Positions 1-6,266 are shown, counted from the first letter of the stretch. The stretch: DNA of 9,134 nucleotides from Patescibacteria group bacterium (GCA_030917245.1 JAUPVA010000003.1:1-9134); one strand, 5' to 3'. Program-made: numbers and translations. The notes: a model not told the origin generated them from the sequence alone.

Positions 1-1544
1 ATAACGGCCAAATTGAGTTCGATGGTCGTACTGTTAAAATTGATGCATATCCTATCGGCATTGATTACAAGAAGTTTCTAGACACCGTTGCAGAATCAGA
101 TACAAAATCTGCAATTCAGTCTCTCACGGAGCTACATAAAGGCAAAAAACTAATCCTTTCGGTAGACCGACTTGACTATAGCAAGGGTATTCCCGAACGG
201 CTTGAGGCTTTTCGGATATTGCTCCACGATTATCCGGAGTGGCGCGGTAAAGTAAAGTTGCAGATGATAGCAGTTCCATCTCGTATAGAGGTAAAAACCT
301 ATCAGGAGTTGCGCGAGACGATTGAACAAACGGTAAGTCGTATCAATGGCGAGTATGGAACGGTCGATTGGGCACCAATTTCGTACCAGTTCCAAAATCT
401 CCCCTTCCATCAAGTCGTTGCTCTGTATGCGAGCGCTGACATTGCGTTAGTGACTCCAGTCCGCGACGGTATGAACCTCGTAGCCAAAGAATATGTTGCC
501 TCAAAACAGAACAATAGAACAGGCGTGCTTATACTGAGCGAGATGACGGGAGCAATTGACGAATTGCCCGAAGCAATCTCTATAAACCCCTCTAATACTA
601 AGTCGGTAGCGGAAGCAATGCACATTGCGCTAAAAATGAGTAAGCGAGAACAGCTACGACGGCTCAAAGATATGCAGCGCCGACTTAAAAGTTACACAGT
701 CCAGACCTGGGGAGCGGAGTTCACGAACGACCTTAGTATGGTCGGAAATGAACGCGATCAGCATCACCGTAAACGACTGAGTGCCGAAAATAGATCTCAG
801 TTAGTCGAGGCTTACCGCTCCGCATCAAGTCGATTAATTATTCTTGACTATGATGGAACGTTGAAAAATTTTGTGTCGAGTCCCCGAGCTATATTAGCCC
901 GGCCGTCATTAAAATTAAGAAGACTACTTAAGCGGCTGGCGGATGACGAGCGAAATCATGTAGCAATTGTCAGCGGAAGGCCCCGACAAGCTCTCGATAA
1001 GTGGTTTAGAGGAATTCCTATGACGCTCATTGCCGAGCACGGTGCATGGACAAAGTATGACGGTAAATGGTCGCATGTCGATACAGATTTTAAATCAGTA
1101 AAAAAACGATTAAAACCAACGCTCGAACGTTTTGTGTCGAGAACCGCAGGTTCTGAAATCGAAGAGAAAGATTACGCGCTTGTGTGGCATTACCGAAATG
1201 TAGCTCCCGAGCTAGCCTATGTGCGAGTGGGTGAACTCCGCCGAGAGTTAATCGACAGTATTAATTCTGACGAAGTTGGCGTCCATGCCGGCAATAAGAT
1301 CATCGAAATTAAACCAAACACCGTGAATAAGGGCTACGCAGCTGCAGAAATTGAGGCGTTGTATCAATCTGATTTTATTCTCGCCGCAGGCGATGATTAT
1401 ACGGATGAGGATATGTTCCGTGAGTTGCCCGATGATAGCTACACCGTTAAAGTCGGTCCTGGAGAGACAAAAGCTCGGTCGCAGCTTTCATCGGTCAATG
1501 AGCTCATTTTACTACTCAATGAACTCGCTGACAGCTCGACATAA
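1..1544 (+). CDS. otsAB: Bifunctional trehalose-6-phosphate synthase/phosphatase (OtsA-OtsB fusion), 5'-partial
   Basis: It makes trehalose-6-phosphate from a nucleotide-activated glucose and glucose-6-phosphate, then dephosphorylates it to trehalose; cytosolic. The frame is open from the window edge (first full codon at base 3), giving 513 residues, so roughly 220 N-terminal residues are missing. Residues 1-260 are the C-terminal half of a GT20 synthase: VDRLDYSKG at 54-62 (R56 and K61 match the substrate-binding Arg/Lys of OtsA) and DGMNLVAKEYV at 155-165. Residues 270-513 are a HAD-type phosphatase: DYDGT with D282 and D284 (nucleophile and acid/base), VSGR with S324, IEIKP...NKG with K443, and GDDYTDEDMF from 463. 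All catalytic motifs are intact. There is almost no linker between the domains. A TTG at 219 could be misread as a start, but it lies inside the synthase domain. The gene ends at a hairpin shared with convergent rplK. Function is well supported; the nucleotide donor cannot be told. Confidence 0.95.
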   Translation, partial: NGQIEFDGRTVKIDAYPIGIDYKKFLDTVAESDTKSAIQSLTELHKGKKLILSVDRLDYSKGIPERLEAFRILLHDYPEWRGKVKLQMIAVPSRIEVKTYQELRETIEQTVSRINGEYGTVDWAPISYQFQNLPFHQVVALYASADIALVTPVRDGMNLVAKEYVASKQNNRTGVLILSEMTGAIDELPEAISINPSNTKSVAEAMHIALKMSKREQLRRLKDMQRRLKSYTVQTWGAEFTNDLSMVGNERDQHHRKRLSAENRSQLVEAYRSASSRLIILDYDGTLKNFVSSPRAILARPSLKLRRLLKRLADDERNHVAIVSGRPRQALDKWFRGIPMTLIAEHGAWTKYDGKWSHVDTDFKSVKKRLKPTLERFVSRTAGSEIEEKDYALVWHYRNVAPELAYVRVGELRRELIDSINSDEVGVHAGNKIIEIKPNTVNKGYAAAEIEALYQSDFILAAGDDYTDEDMFRELPDDSYTVKVGPGETKARSQLSSVNELILLLNELADSST

Positions 1545-1545
1545 A

Positions 1546-1575
1546 ATAATAGACCGTCTGATGACGGCCTATTAT
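1546..1575 (-). terminator. Hairpin terminator between convergent otsAB and rplK, stronger on the minus strand
   Basis: Bases 1546-1552 pair with 1569-1575, and 1554-1558 pair with 1563-1567, around a TGAT loop on the + strand. The only non-Watson-Crick position is 1553/1568. In + strand RNA this is an A.C mismatch; in minus-strand RNA it is a G.U wobble, so the minus transcript (rplK) has an unbroken 13-bp stem. The minus transcript then runs into UUUA, while the + transcript runs into GTAAAG with no U-tract. It therefore probably ends the secE-nusG-rplK operon and may help end otsAB, whose stop codon is one base away. Confidence 0.75.
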
Positions 1576-1590
1576 GTAAAGACGTACGCT

Positions 1591-2016
1591 TTACTCGGTA
1601 ACTTCAACGCCCATAGAGCGCGCTGAACCGGCAATAACCTTAATACGACCTTCTTCGTCAATAGCGTTCAAGACGTCTTTTTTCGCTTCAGCTATTTCAG
1701 CTAACTGAGCACGGCTAATCTTACCAACTTTTTCGGTATGTGGCTTGCCGCTACCCTTTTTAATGCCTGCTTTTTCGCGAATCATGTCGTCGACTGGCTG
1801 ACCTAGGCTCTTCCAGGTAAAAGAACGATCTTCGTACACTTTAACGTGGACAATAACATCTTTACCCATCAGGTCTTTGGTAGCGTCGTTGAACGGATTA
1901 ATAAAGTCCATCATGTTTAGACCCCACTGACCGAGGATTGAACCAACTGGAGGACCAGCGGTTGCGCGGCCGGCAGGAATACGAAGTTTCAAATTACCAA
2001 TTACTTTTTTTGCCAT
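1591..2016 (-). CDS. rplK: Ribosomal protein L11 (uL11)
   Basis: L11 binds the GTPase-associated centre of 23S rRNA and supports elongation-factor action. The 141-residue product has the normal length and recognisable signatures: an N-terminal MAKKVIGNLKLRIPAG, the PPVG/LGQ region in the N-terminal domain, YEDRSFT, and the C-terminal rRNA-binding stretch with KKGSGKP, KVGKISRAQL and GSARSMGV. The ATG at 2016 is preceded by AAAAGGAAATCAC, a good Shine-Dalgarno at usual spacing. It is the last gene of the minus-strand operon. In most bacteria rplA (L1) follows at once; here the stop is followed by a terminator and the convergent otsAB. Residues in the PPVG...LGQ loop (GSILGQ) differ from the usual GPALGQ form. 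Identification is secure. Confidence 0.97.
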   Translation of the reverse strand: MAKKVIGNLKLRIPAGRATAGPPVGSILGQWGLNMMDFINPFNDATKDLMGKDVIVHVKVYEDRSFTWKSLGQPVDDMIREKAGIKKGSGKPHTEKVGKISRAQLAEIAEAKKDVLNAIDEEGRIKVIAGSARSMGVEVTE

Positions 2017-2035
2017 GTGATTTCCTTTTAGAATT

Positions 2036-2064
2036 ACTGCTAGTTAGTTGAAGCATTTAGCAGT
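2036..2064 (-). repeat. Inverted repeat in the leader just upstream of the rplK ribosome binding site
   Basis: ACTGCTA and TAGCAGT (2036-2042 and 2058-2064) form a perfect 7-bp inverted repeat with a 15-nt loop. It lies between the 76-aa ORF and rplK, about 10 nt before the rplK Shine-Dalgarno. A second perfect odd palindrome, ACGTT-A-AACGT at 2093-2103, directly follows the upstream stop codon. This 87-bp gap is the longest inside the operon. Together these could be a leader structure, an internal processing site or chance. There is no T-tract, so a terminator is unlikely, and I see no convincing internal promoter. Confidence 0.3.
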
Positions 2065-2103
2065 GCGTAACACATATACAGTAGCAGATTTTACGTTAAA
2101 CGT

Positions 2104-2334
2104 CTAGTTGTAATCGTGAGCTACAGCATTAGCTATTCGGCGTGCAATTTCTAGTTCTTCATCAGGTGTCGTCAAGCCAGCTGCCTGACGATCTAACATC
2201 TCGTTATAGAAAGCCTGCTGAGCAATTAATGCTTGGCGAGATGCTTCACTTCCCGACTCATGACCAAGCTGCCTGTCGCCAGAGATGCCAACGGGTACAA
2301 AAGGCGTATCGCCGTATTCCTGATTAAGACTCAT
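2104..2334 (-). CDS. Unrecognised 76-residue protein between nusG and rplK
   Basis: I do not recognise this protein. It is a small, hydrophilic, acidic-leaning polypeptide with no cysteines, signal peptide or membrane segment. Residues 1-28 are Gly/Pro/Ser-rich and probably unstructured. Residues 29-51 and 57-73 look like two amphipathic helices separated by GLTTP, ending AHDYN. The gene is very probably real: its ATG is preceded by AAGGAG with a 6-nt spacer, the strongest Shine-Dalgarno in the window. That Shine-Dalgarno overlaps the nusG stop codon, with a 10-bp gap, so translation is probably coupled to nusG. Its place in a transcription/translation operon suggests a role around RNA polymerase, the ribosome or secretion, but nothing in the sequence proves this. 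It ends with TAG. Confidence 0.75.
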   Translation of the reverse strand: MSLNQEYGDTPFVPVGISGDRQLGHESGSEASRQALIAQQAFYNEMLDRQAAGLTTPDEELEIARRIANAVAHDYN

Positions 2335-2344
2335 ATTGAGCTCC

Positions 2345-2890
2345 TTAAACCTTTTTTACTTGCAGAGCGTCAAGTTCAACGGGAGTGTCACGACCAAACA
2401 TGCTGACCATGACACGAATTTTACCCTTGGCTGTGTCAATTTCAGATATGGCGCCATCAAAGCCTTTAAACGGCCCATCGGTAATTGATACTACTTCTCC
2501 AGGGGTAAAATCGATGTGATGCTTCGGATCTTCAACGCCCATTCGTTTCTTAATCTTTGAGATTTCATTGTCAGATACCGGAGTAGGTTCTGTGCCGCTA
2601 CCAACAAATCCAGTAACTCCTGGTGTGTTGCGAACGATGTACCATGTTTCATCAGTCAATTTCATCTCAACGAGAACATAACCTTGAAAAATCTTGCTCT
2701 CAACGACCTTACGTTTACCGTTTTTGATTTGAATTTGCTTTTCTTTCGGCACCATAACGTCAAAGATTTTATCGGCCATATCTACTGCGTTTATCCTTTG
2801 ACGAATGCTGTCACCTACCTTCTCTTCATATCCACTGTAGGTATGGACCGCATACCATTGTCGAGTTGAGTCATATCGATTCTTAGACAC
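2345..2890 (-). CDS. nusG: Transcription termination/antitermination factor NusG
   Basis: NusG binds the RNA polymerase clamp, modulates pausing and links transcription to Rho or the ribosome. The 181-residue product has normal length. An NGN domain fills about residues 11-115, with WYAVHTYSGYEEKV near the start, then FQGYVLVEM and VRNTPGVTGFVG. A KOW domain fills about 125-181, with PGEVVSITDGPFKGFDG and MFGRDTPVELD. The start is GTG at 2890, preceded by AAGAAGG with a 5-nt spacer. The gene follows secE after 14 bp and is followed by the 76-aa ORF after 10 bp, the usual secE-nusG arrangement with one extra gene. Residues 1-10 form a short polar lead-in before the NGN fold. Identification is secure. 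Confidence 0.97.
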   Translation of the reverse strand: MSKNRYDSTRQWYAVHTYSGYEEKVGDSIRQRINAVDMADKIFDVMVPKEKQIQIKNGKRKVVESKIFQGYVLVEMKLTDETWYIVRNTPGVTGFVGSGTEPTPVSDNEISKIKKRMGVEDPKHHIDFTPGEVVSITDGPFKGFDGAISEIDTAKGKIRVMVSMFGRDTPVELDALQVKKV

Positions 2891-2904
2891 AATAACCTTC
2901 TTTC

Positions 2905-3243
2905 TTACCTCAAAATTTGTTCGAATGCGAATTTAAAACCTGCATCTAGCAGCGCGATGAAAACCACAAAGAAAATCGAGAACAACAAAACCGCACCAGT
3001 TAAACTCCACGTAGCTTGTCTCGTTGGCCAATGTACCTGTCGAAGCTCTAGCCATGCCCCCTTAAAGTACCCGCCGATTTTACCCAGCACTCCATAAGAG
3101 CGATCTTTTTTAATTCTAGGGCTATTACTTGACGTTGCCTTAGCATTCTTTTTAGACGGTTGTTTGGCTGATGGGACTCGAGCGACAGAGGCTTCGCTAG
3201 CCTTAATTCGTGTGACCTTCGTTTTGTCCTGATTCTTACTCAC
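2905..3243 (-). CDS. secE: Preprotein translocase subunit SecE with a basic N-terminal extension
   Basis: SecE is the small clamp subunit of the SecYEG channel in the cytoplasmic membrane. From GTG at 3243 the product is 112 residues. Residues 1-50 are Lys/Ser/Ala-rich and look disordered. The SecE core follows: YFKGAWLELRQVHWPTRQ is the amphipathic cytosolic helix with the conserved VxWPTR, and one hydrophobic membrane helix runs through LLFSIFFVVFIALLDAG. Start choice: a TTG at 3261 in the same frame would add six residues but has no Shine-Dalgarno. The GTG start has GGGAGAAAAG just upstream and gives MSKNQ. The extension is longer than in the single-helix SecE of most Gram-positives (about 60 residues). 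First gene of the operon, divergent from the glycosyltransferase. Confidence 0.9.
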   Translation of the reverse strand: MSKNQDKTKVTRIKASEASVARVPSAKQPSKKNAKATSSNSPRIKKDRSYGVLGKIGGYFKGAWLELRQVHWPTRQATWSLTGAVLLFSIFFVVFIALLDAGFKFAFEQILR

Positions 3244-3267
3244 GGTTGGCTTTTCTCCCAATTTAAA

Positions 3268-3287
3268 AGTCTGCTTGGAGGCAGACT
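3268..3287 (-). promoter_or_regulatory. Stem-loop at the predicted 5' end of the secE operon mRNA
   Basis: AGTCTGC (3268-3274) and GCAGACT (3281-3287) form a perfect 7-bp stem with a 6-nt loop. The promoter upstream predicts a transcript start near 3290-3291, so the stem-loop occupies about +4 to +23. On the minus strand it is followed by TTTTAAATT, a short T-run. It could protect the mRNA 5' end or act as a weak attenuator of the operon. The stem is short and the T-run interrupted, so strong termination is unlikely. Confidence 0.5.
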
Positions 3288-3297
3288 GTCAAGTAAT

Positions 3298-3326
3298 ACT
3301 ATAGTCCACCGAGGATGAAAGGTCAA
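3298..3326 (-). promoter_or_regulatory. Sigma70-type promoter of the secE-nusG-ORF76-rplK operon
   Basis: On the minus strand, TTGACC (3326-3321) is separated by exactly 17 bp from TATAGT (3303-3298). That is 5/6 at -35, 5/6 at -10 and optimal spacing, the best promoter in the window. Predicted start is near 3290-3291, giving a 5' UTR of about 47 nt to the GTG at 3243. The -35 box abuts the extended -10 of the divergent glycosyltransferase gene. Confidence 0.8.
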
Positions 3327-3335
3327 TGCTACAAT
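3327..3335 (+). promoter_or_regulatory. Extended -10 promoter of the glycosyltransferase gene; predicted leaderless start
   Basis: TGCTACAAT fits the extended -10 pattern TGn-TACAAT. The hexamer (3330-3335) ends exactly 6 nt before the GTG start at 3342, so transcription would begin at the start codon itself. No convincing -35 is visible at 17 bp, as is common for extended -10 promoters. A TAA at 3339-3341 is in frame directly before the GTG, so no longer product is possible. Confidence 0.6.
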
Positions 3336-3341
3336 ACCTAA

Positions 3342-4481
3342 GTGATTACTTTATTTCTGCTTACGCTTTCAACTGTTGCTACAATCGCTCTTGCAGCGCG
3401 GACATTTTTTGCGCTCCGTCGGTACACTTACCCTGGATCGGCTAAATTTAATGCAAATTCTGATCTTCCGACAGTCTCGGTATGTATTGCTGCTCGAAAT
3501 GAAACACACGCATTAGCACAATGCCTTGAGCGCGTACTTTCCAGTGACTACCCTAAACTTGAGATACTCGTTCTTGATGACAGCAGCAGTGACGATACGT
3601 CATTGATTATCAAATCCTTTGCCAACGCAGGCGTTCGTTTTATTCCCGGCAAGCCTCTTGCAGAGGGCTGGCTTGGTAAAAATCACGCCTATCAAACACT
3701 TGTTGATGAAGCGAGTGGCGACTTACTCTTATTTATTGATGTCGATACGTGTATTCGGCCTTCTTCAGTCTCTTCGTTGGTTATCACGCTCCTTCAGTGC
3801 CAGGCATCTATGATTTCGGTGCTGCCACGTCGCGATGATAGCTATAGAGCTAGCGCGGTATTCGGCACAATGCGCTATTATTGGGAACTATTACTCGGCA
3901 CCGCAACGAGTCCGCCGGCAGCGAGCGCACTCTGGATGGTAAAAGCTGACGCTTTGCATGACGATGGAGTAGCGTTAACCAACTACGGGCTATCGGTACG
4001 GCCTGAACGCCACATGGCTCGACAGCTGCACCGTCAAAAAAAATACCGGTATTTTATTGGAAGCTCTGAGCTAGGGGTTTCGTACGAAAAGCATCTTCAC
4101 TCACAGCACGAGACTGCTCTTAGGTTGTACTATCCTATGACGGGACGGAATATCATTAACTGGCTGCTTTGTTCTATATTTTTGTCACTTCTTTTGGTAC
4201 CAATGTTCGTCATAGCCTGGTGGCAATGGACGCAGGTTGAGCTATTTTGGTCTATGGCATTAATCGCACTTGTTGCAGGTGTGTTTGGACTGTTCGTTAA
4301 GCGAACGTATTCATCGTTGGCCTGGCAGCTTCGTATAGCCATAGGACCGCTTCTTATTATCCAAGAACTTTTACTCTTACTTGTTAGCTACTTCAAATAT
4401 CGTCACGGCTCAATAACGTGGAAAGGTCGACAAATTCACTCTCAGCCAAGTCGTCACGATGCTATACGTCTGAACGAGTAG
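3342..4481 (+). CDS. Membrane-anchored family 2 glycosyltransferase
   Basis: A 379-residue GT2 enzyme. Residues 1-22 form one hydrophobic segment. The GT-A catalytic domain follows at about 44-260: VSVCIAARNE at 45-54, LVLDDSSSDD at 76-85, WLGKNHA at 110-116 and the metal/nucleotide-binding DVD at 133-135. Three further hydrophobic segments lie at about 273-293, 301-320 and 333-350, and the C-terminus is a basic cytosolic tail with ITWKGR. The WxGKN...DVD pattern and C-terminal WKGR resemble CrtQ/HpnB-like enzymes that glycosylate lipid acceptors, so a polyprenyl or isoprenoid acceptor is plausible. The substrate cannot be told. GTG at 3342 is the only possible upstream start because TAA immediately precedes it, and it has no Shine-Dalgarno. 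Its TAG stop directly touches the stop of the convergent histidine kinase. Confidence 0.88.
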   Translation: MITLFLLTLSTVATIALAARTFFALRRYTYPGSAKFNANSDLPTVSVCIAARNETHALAQCLERVLSSDYPKLEILVLDDSSSDDTSLIIKSFANAGVRFIPGKPLAEGWLGKNHAYQTLVDEASGDLLLFIDVDTCIRPSSVSSLVITLLQCQASMISVLPRRDDSYRASAVFGTMRYYWELLLGTATSPPAASALWMVKADALHDDGVALTNYGLSVRPERHMARQLHRQKKYRYFIGSSELGVSYEKHLHSQHETALRLYYPMTGRNIINWLLCSIFLSLLLVPMFVIAWWQWTQVELFWSMALIALVAGVFGLFVKRTYSSLAWQLRIAIGPLLIIQELLLLLVSYFKYRHGSITWKGRQIHSQPSRHDAIRLNE

Positions 4482-5567
4482 TTACGATTTTTTTGGCAAC
4501 GAGAAGCTGAATGAGGAGCCGTGATTGAGACGGCTCTTTAGCTCTATCCTTGTTCCCATTTTTTTAGCTAGCTTTCGCGTAACATACAGACCCAGACCGG
4601 TGCCACTAGTTTCGCGCGTGCGGTAATCTTCGGACCGATAAAATTTGTTAAAAATCTTGTTTTGATCGGACTTACTGATGCCAATACCGGTATCCACGAC
4701 TTCGAATGTAATATTGTCTCCGCTATTACTCACCTTCAATGTTATAGTCCCTCCTCGGGTATATTTGATAGCGTTTGTTATGAAATTTTGCAGTAGCTCG
4801 TGAAGGTAAAGCCGACTGACTTCGACATAGCCGACTTTCGGGGCTATTTCTAAATTGAAATGTAGTCCTTGCTTGTCGGCTTCGGGGTGGTATTCGTTAA
4901 ACAAGTCATGAGCAAAATCTACCACATTGATTTGCTCTGTCTCTGATGCAATTCCTCTTTCCGCCCGCGACAATGTGCTTAAATCATTAACCATTTTGGC
5001 CAGATATACCACTTGTTCGTGTGCTTCATCGAGGCTCTGTTTAAGCTTAGCCTTATCTCTCATGTCACGGTTAAGCATAAGCTGGGCATTGCTTATCGTA
5101 CCCTCGGCAACTGTCACTGGCGTACGTAACTCATGGCTCACAACACTTATAAACTCGTCGCGTTCCTCTTCGAGGCTTTTGAGCCGGGTAATATCACGTA
5201 CGATCAAGATGTATCCTTGACTATTGCCTGTTGGATCGACAGGAGAATAACTACTGCGGATTGGAGCATACGTCAGTTCGAGACGAAGTAACTCGTCTCC
5301 TATGCGCATCCGGAGAGAGTCATCTACGGTCACGCTACGGGCGCCCGTTATTGCAGAAAATAATTCTACTTTATTTCCCGTGTCATCTACCAGCTGAAAC
5401 ACCTCATCAAGATGTTTACCATTTACGCTCGCATTGGTATCAAGCAGATTAAGTCCGGCCGCATTATACAGCCTAATAATTCCTTCCGTATCAATGCTAA
5501 AAACCGCATCAGCAAGATTGTTGACTATCGTTAAAATCTGCTCGTGTTCCGCGCTGGTGGTATCCAT
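4482..5567 (-). CDS. Soluble PAS-domain sensor histidine kinase
   Basis: The 361-residue product autophosphorylates on His in response to a signal and should pass phosphate to a response regulator. A PAS domain occupies about residues 8-125, with VFSIDTEGIIRLYNAAG typical of its start. The dimerisation/phosphoacceptor domain has SHELRTP with H145. The HATPase_c domain has the N-box ELLQNFITNAIKYT (N265), DTGIGI at 292-297, the F-box IFNKFYR and GTGLGLY at 322-328. No membrane segment is visible, so it senses inside the cell. No response regulator lies in the window, making it an orphan here. Start choice: GTG at 5573 gives two more residues, but ATG at 5567 lies 6 nt after TATAAT, fitting leaderless transcription; neither has a Shine-Dalgarno. 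Convergent with the glycosyltransferase, zero-base gap. Confidence 0.93.
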   Translation of the reverse strand: MDTTSAEHEQILTIVNNLADAVFSIDTEGIIRLYNAAGLNLLDTNASVNGKHLDEVFQLVDDTGNKVELFSAITGARSVTVDDSLRMRIGDELLRLELTYAPIRSSYSPVDPTGNSQGYILIVRDITRLKSLEEERDEFISVVSHELRTPVTVAEGTISNAQLMLNRDMRDKAKLKQSLDEAHEQVVYLAKMVNDLSTLSRAERGIASETEQINVVDFAHDLFNEYHPEADKQGLHFNLEIAPKVGYVEVSRLYLHELLQNFITNAIKYTRGGTITLKVSNSGDNITFEVVDTGIGISKSDQNKIFNKFYRSEDYRTRETSGTGLGLYVTRKLAKKMGTRIELKSRLNHGSSFSFSLPKKS

Positions 5568-5573
5568 AAGCAC

Positions 5574-5579
5574 ATTATA
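5574..5579 (-). promoter_or_regulatory. Perfect -10 box placing transcription start on the histidine kinase ATG
   Basis: On the minus strand a perfect TATAAT is followed by GTGCTT and then ATG at 5567, so the expected +1 is the A of that ATG. The box sits 3 bp after the stop codon of the YgjP gene. The -35 region would lie inside the YgjP coding end and is poor (AGTACA at 17-bp spacing). If the promoter is real, the GTG at 5573 lies upstream of the transcript start and cannot be the start on this mRNA. Confidence 0.55.
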
Positions 5580-5582
5580 CCG

Positions 5583-6266
5583 TTAGATAGCGGGATTGTA
5601 CTGCTTTAACTTTTTTCGATGAATGAGATATGCTTCGTCAACTCGGCTGACCTCTTTCCAGAAGGCGGAAGAATGATTTAGATGTACGGTATGTGCAAGT
5701 TCATGAATCAATACGTAGTCTATCAATTCAAAAGGGAGCGTCATAAGAGCAATATTGAGACTTATAGCTTTTTTGTTGTTACAGCTGCCCCATCGGCTAC
5801 TCGCATGAGTGAACCGAAGTGAGCTAAATTCATACCCGTGCAGACGAGCCAAATATTCAAGTCGCTTGGGTAAGTGTGCCTTCGCTTCTTTACGTAAAAT
5901 AAGCCTCATGTGACGTCGAACTTCTTCTTTGACAGTATCAGAATCAAGTGTTTTGTCGGCATTGAGTGTCACGATGAGCTGCAGCCCCCGCCTTTGTACA
6001 TTAAATACCAAGCCAGAACGAACATGCAGCGAATGGCTTTTACCGATTGTCATTCCATCTTTAACCACAAACAAAGGACGGGTTTCAACAATTTTACGCA
6101 AATCACTCCGTGATCCCGATATCATACGCCGAACCATGAACATGGGAGCAAAGCTTGGAACAGAAAGCCTTAACGAGCCATCTGGGGCAAGACTTGCTCT
6201 CATAGACGAACCAGAAGTTCGGCGAACTACAATTTTGCCGAACTCATTATCTTGTATGACGGGCAA
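5583..6266 (-). CDS. YgjP-like (DUF45) zinc metallopeptidase-fold protein
   Basis: A 227-residue member of the YgjP/DUF45 family, a zinc-dependent minigluzincin-like fold. The active site is HELAH at 188-192 with a third ligand H198 in the HLNHSSAFW context. The family's conserved RWGSC (158-162) precedes it by about 26 residues. The N-terminal half is the family's beta-rich part. Members are annotated as M48-type peptidases, but E. coli YgjP has been described as a UTP pyrophosphatase, so the substrate here is open. No signal peptide, so cytosolic. The start is TTG at 6266, supported by AAGG seven bases upstream. That Shine-Dalgarno overlaps the end of the kinase-like gene, only 4 bp away, indicating translational coupling. 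Length is normal for the family. Confidence 0.88.
   Translation of the reverse strand: MPVIQDNEFGKIVVRRTSGSSMRASLAPDGSLRLSVPSFAPMFMVRRMISGSRSDLRKIVETRPLFVVKDGMTIGKSHSLHVRSGLVFNVQRRGLQLIVTLNADKTLDSDTVKEEVRRHMRLILRKEAKAHLPKRLEYLARLHGYEFSSLRFTHASSRWGSCNNKKAISLNIALMTLPFELIDYVLIHELAHTVHLNHSSAFWKEVSRVDEAYLIHRKKLKQYNPAI

Noticed and set aside
219..221. TTG at 219 as the start of a 441-residue trehalose enzyme
   Set aside because: The frame is open to the window edge, and the upstream codons encode conserved GT20 sequence including VDRLDYSKG, so the gene is truncated by the window and does not start here.
1351..1626. A 91-codon + strand frame overlapping the end of otsAB and the end of rplK
   Set aside because: It runs out of frame over the conserved GDDYTDED phosphatase motif and across the terminator hairpin; its protein looks like a frameshifted shadow.
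2067..2103. Internal promoter for rplK (TAAAAT or TATATG in the gap after ORF76)
   Set aside because: Neither hexamer has a fitting -35 at normal spacing; A/T-rich intergenic sequence gives such matches by chance.
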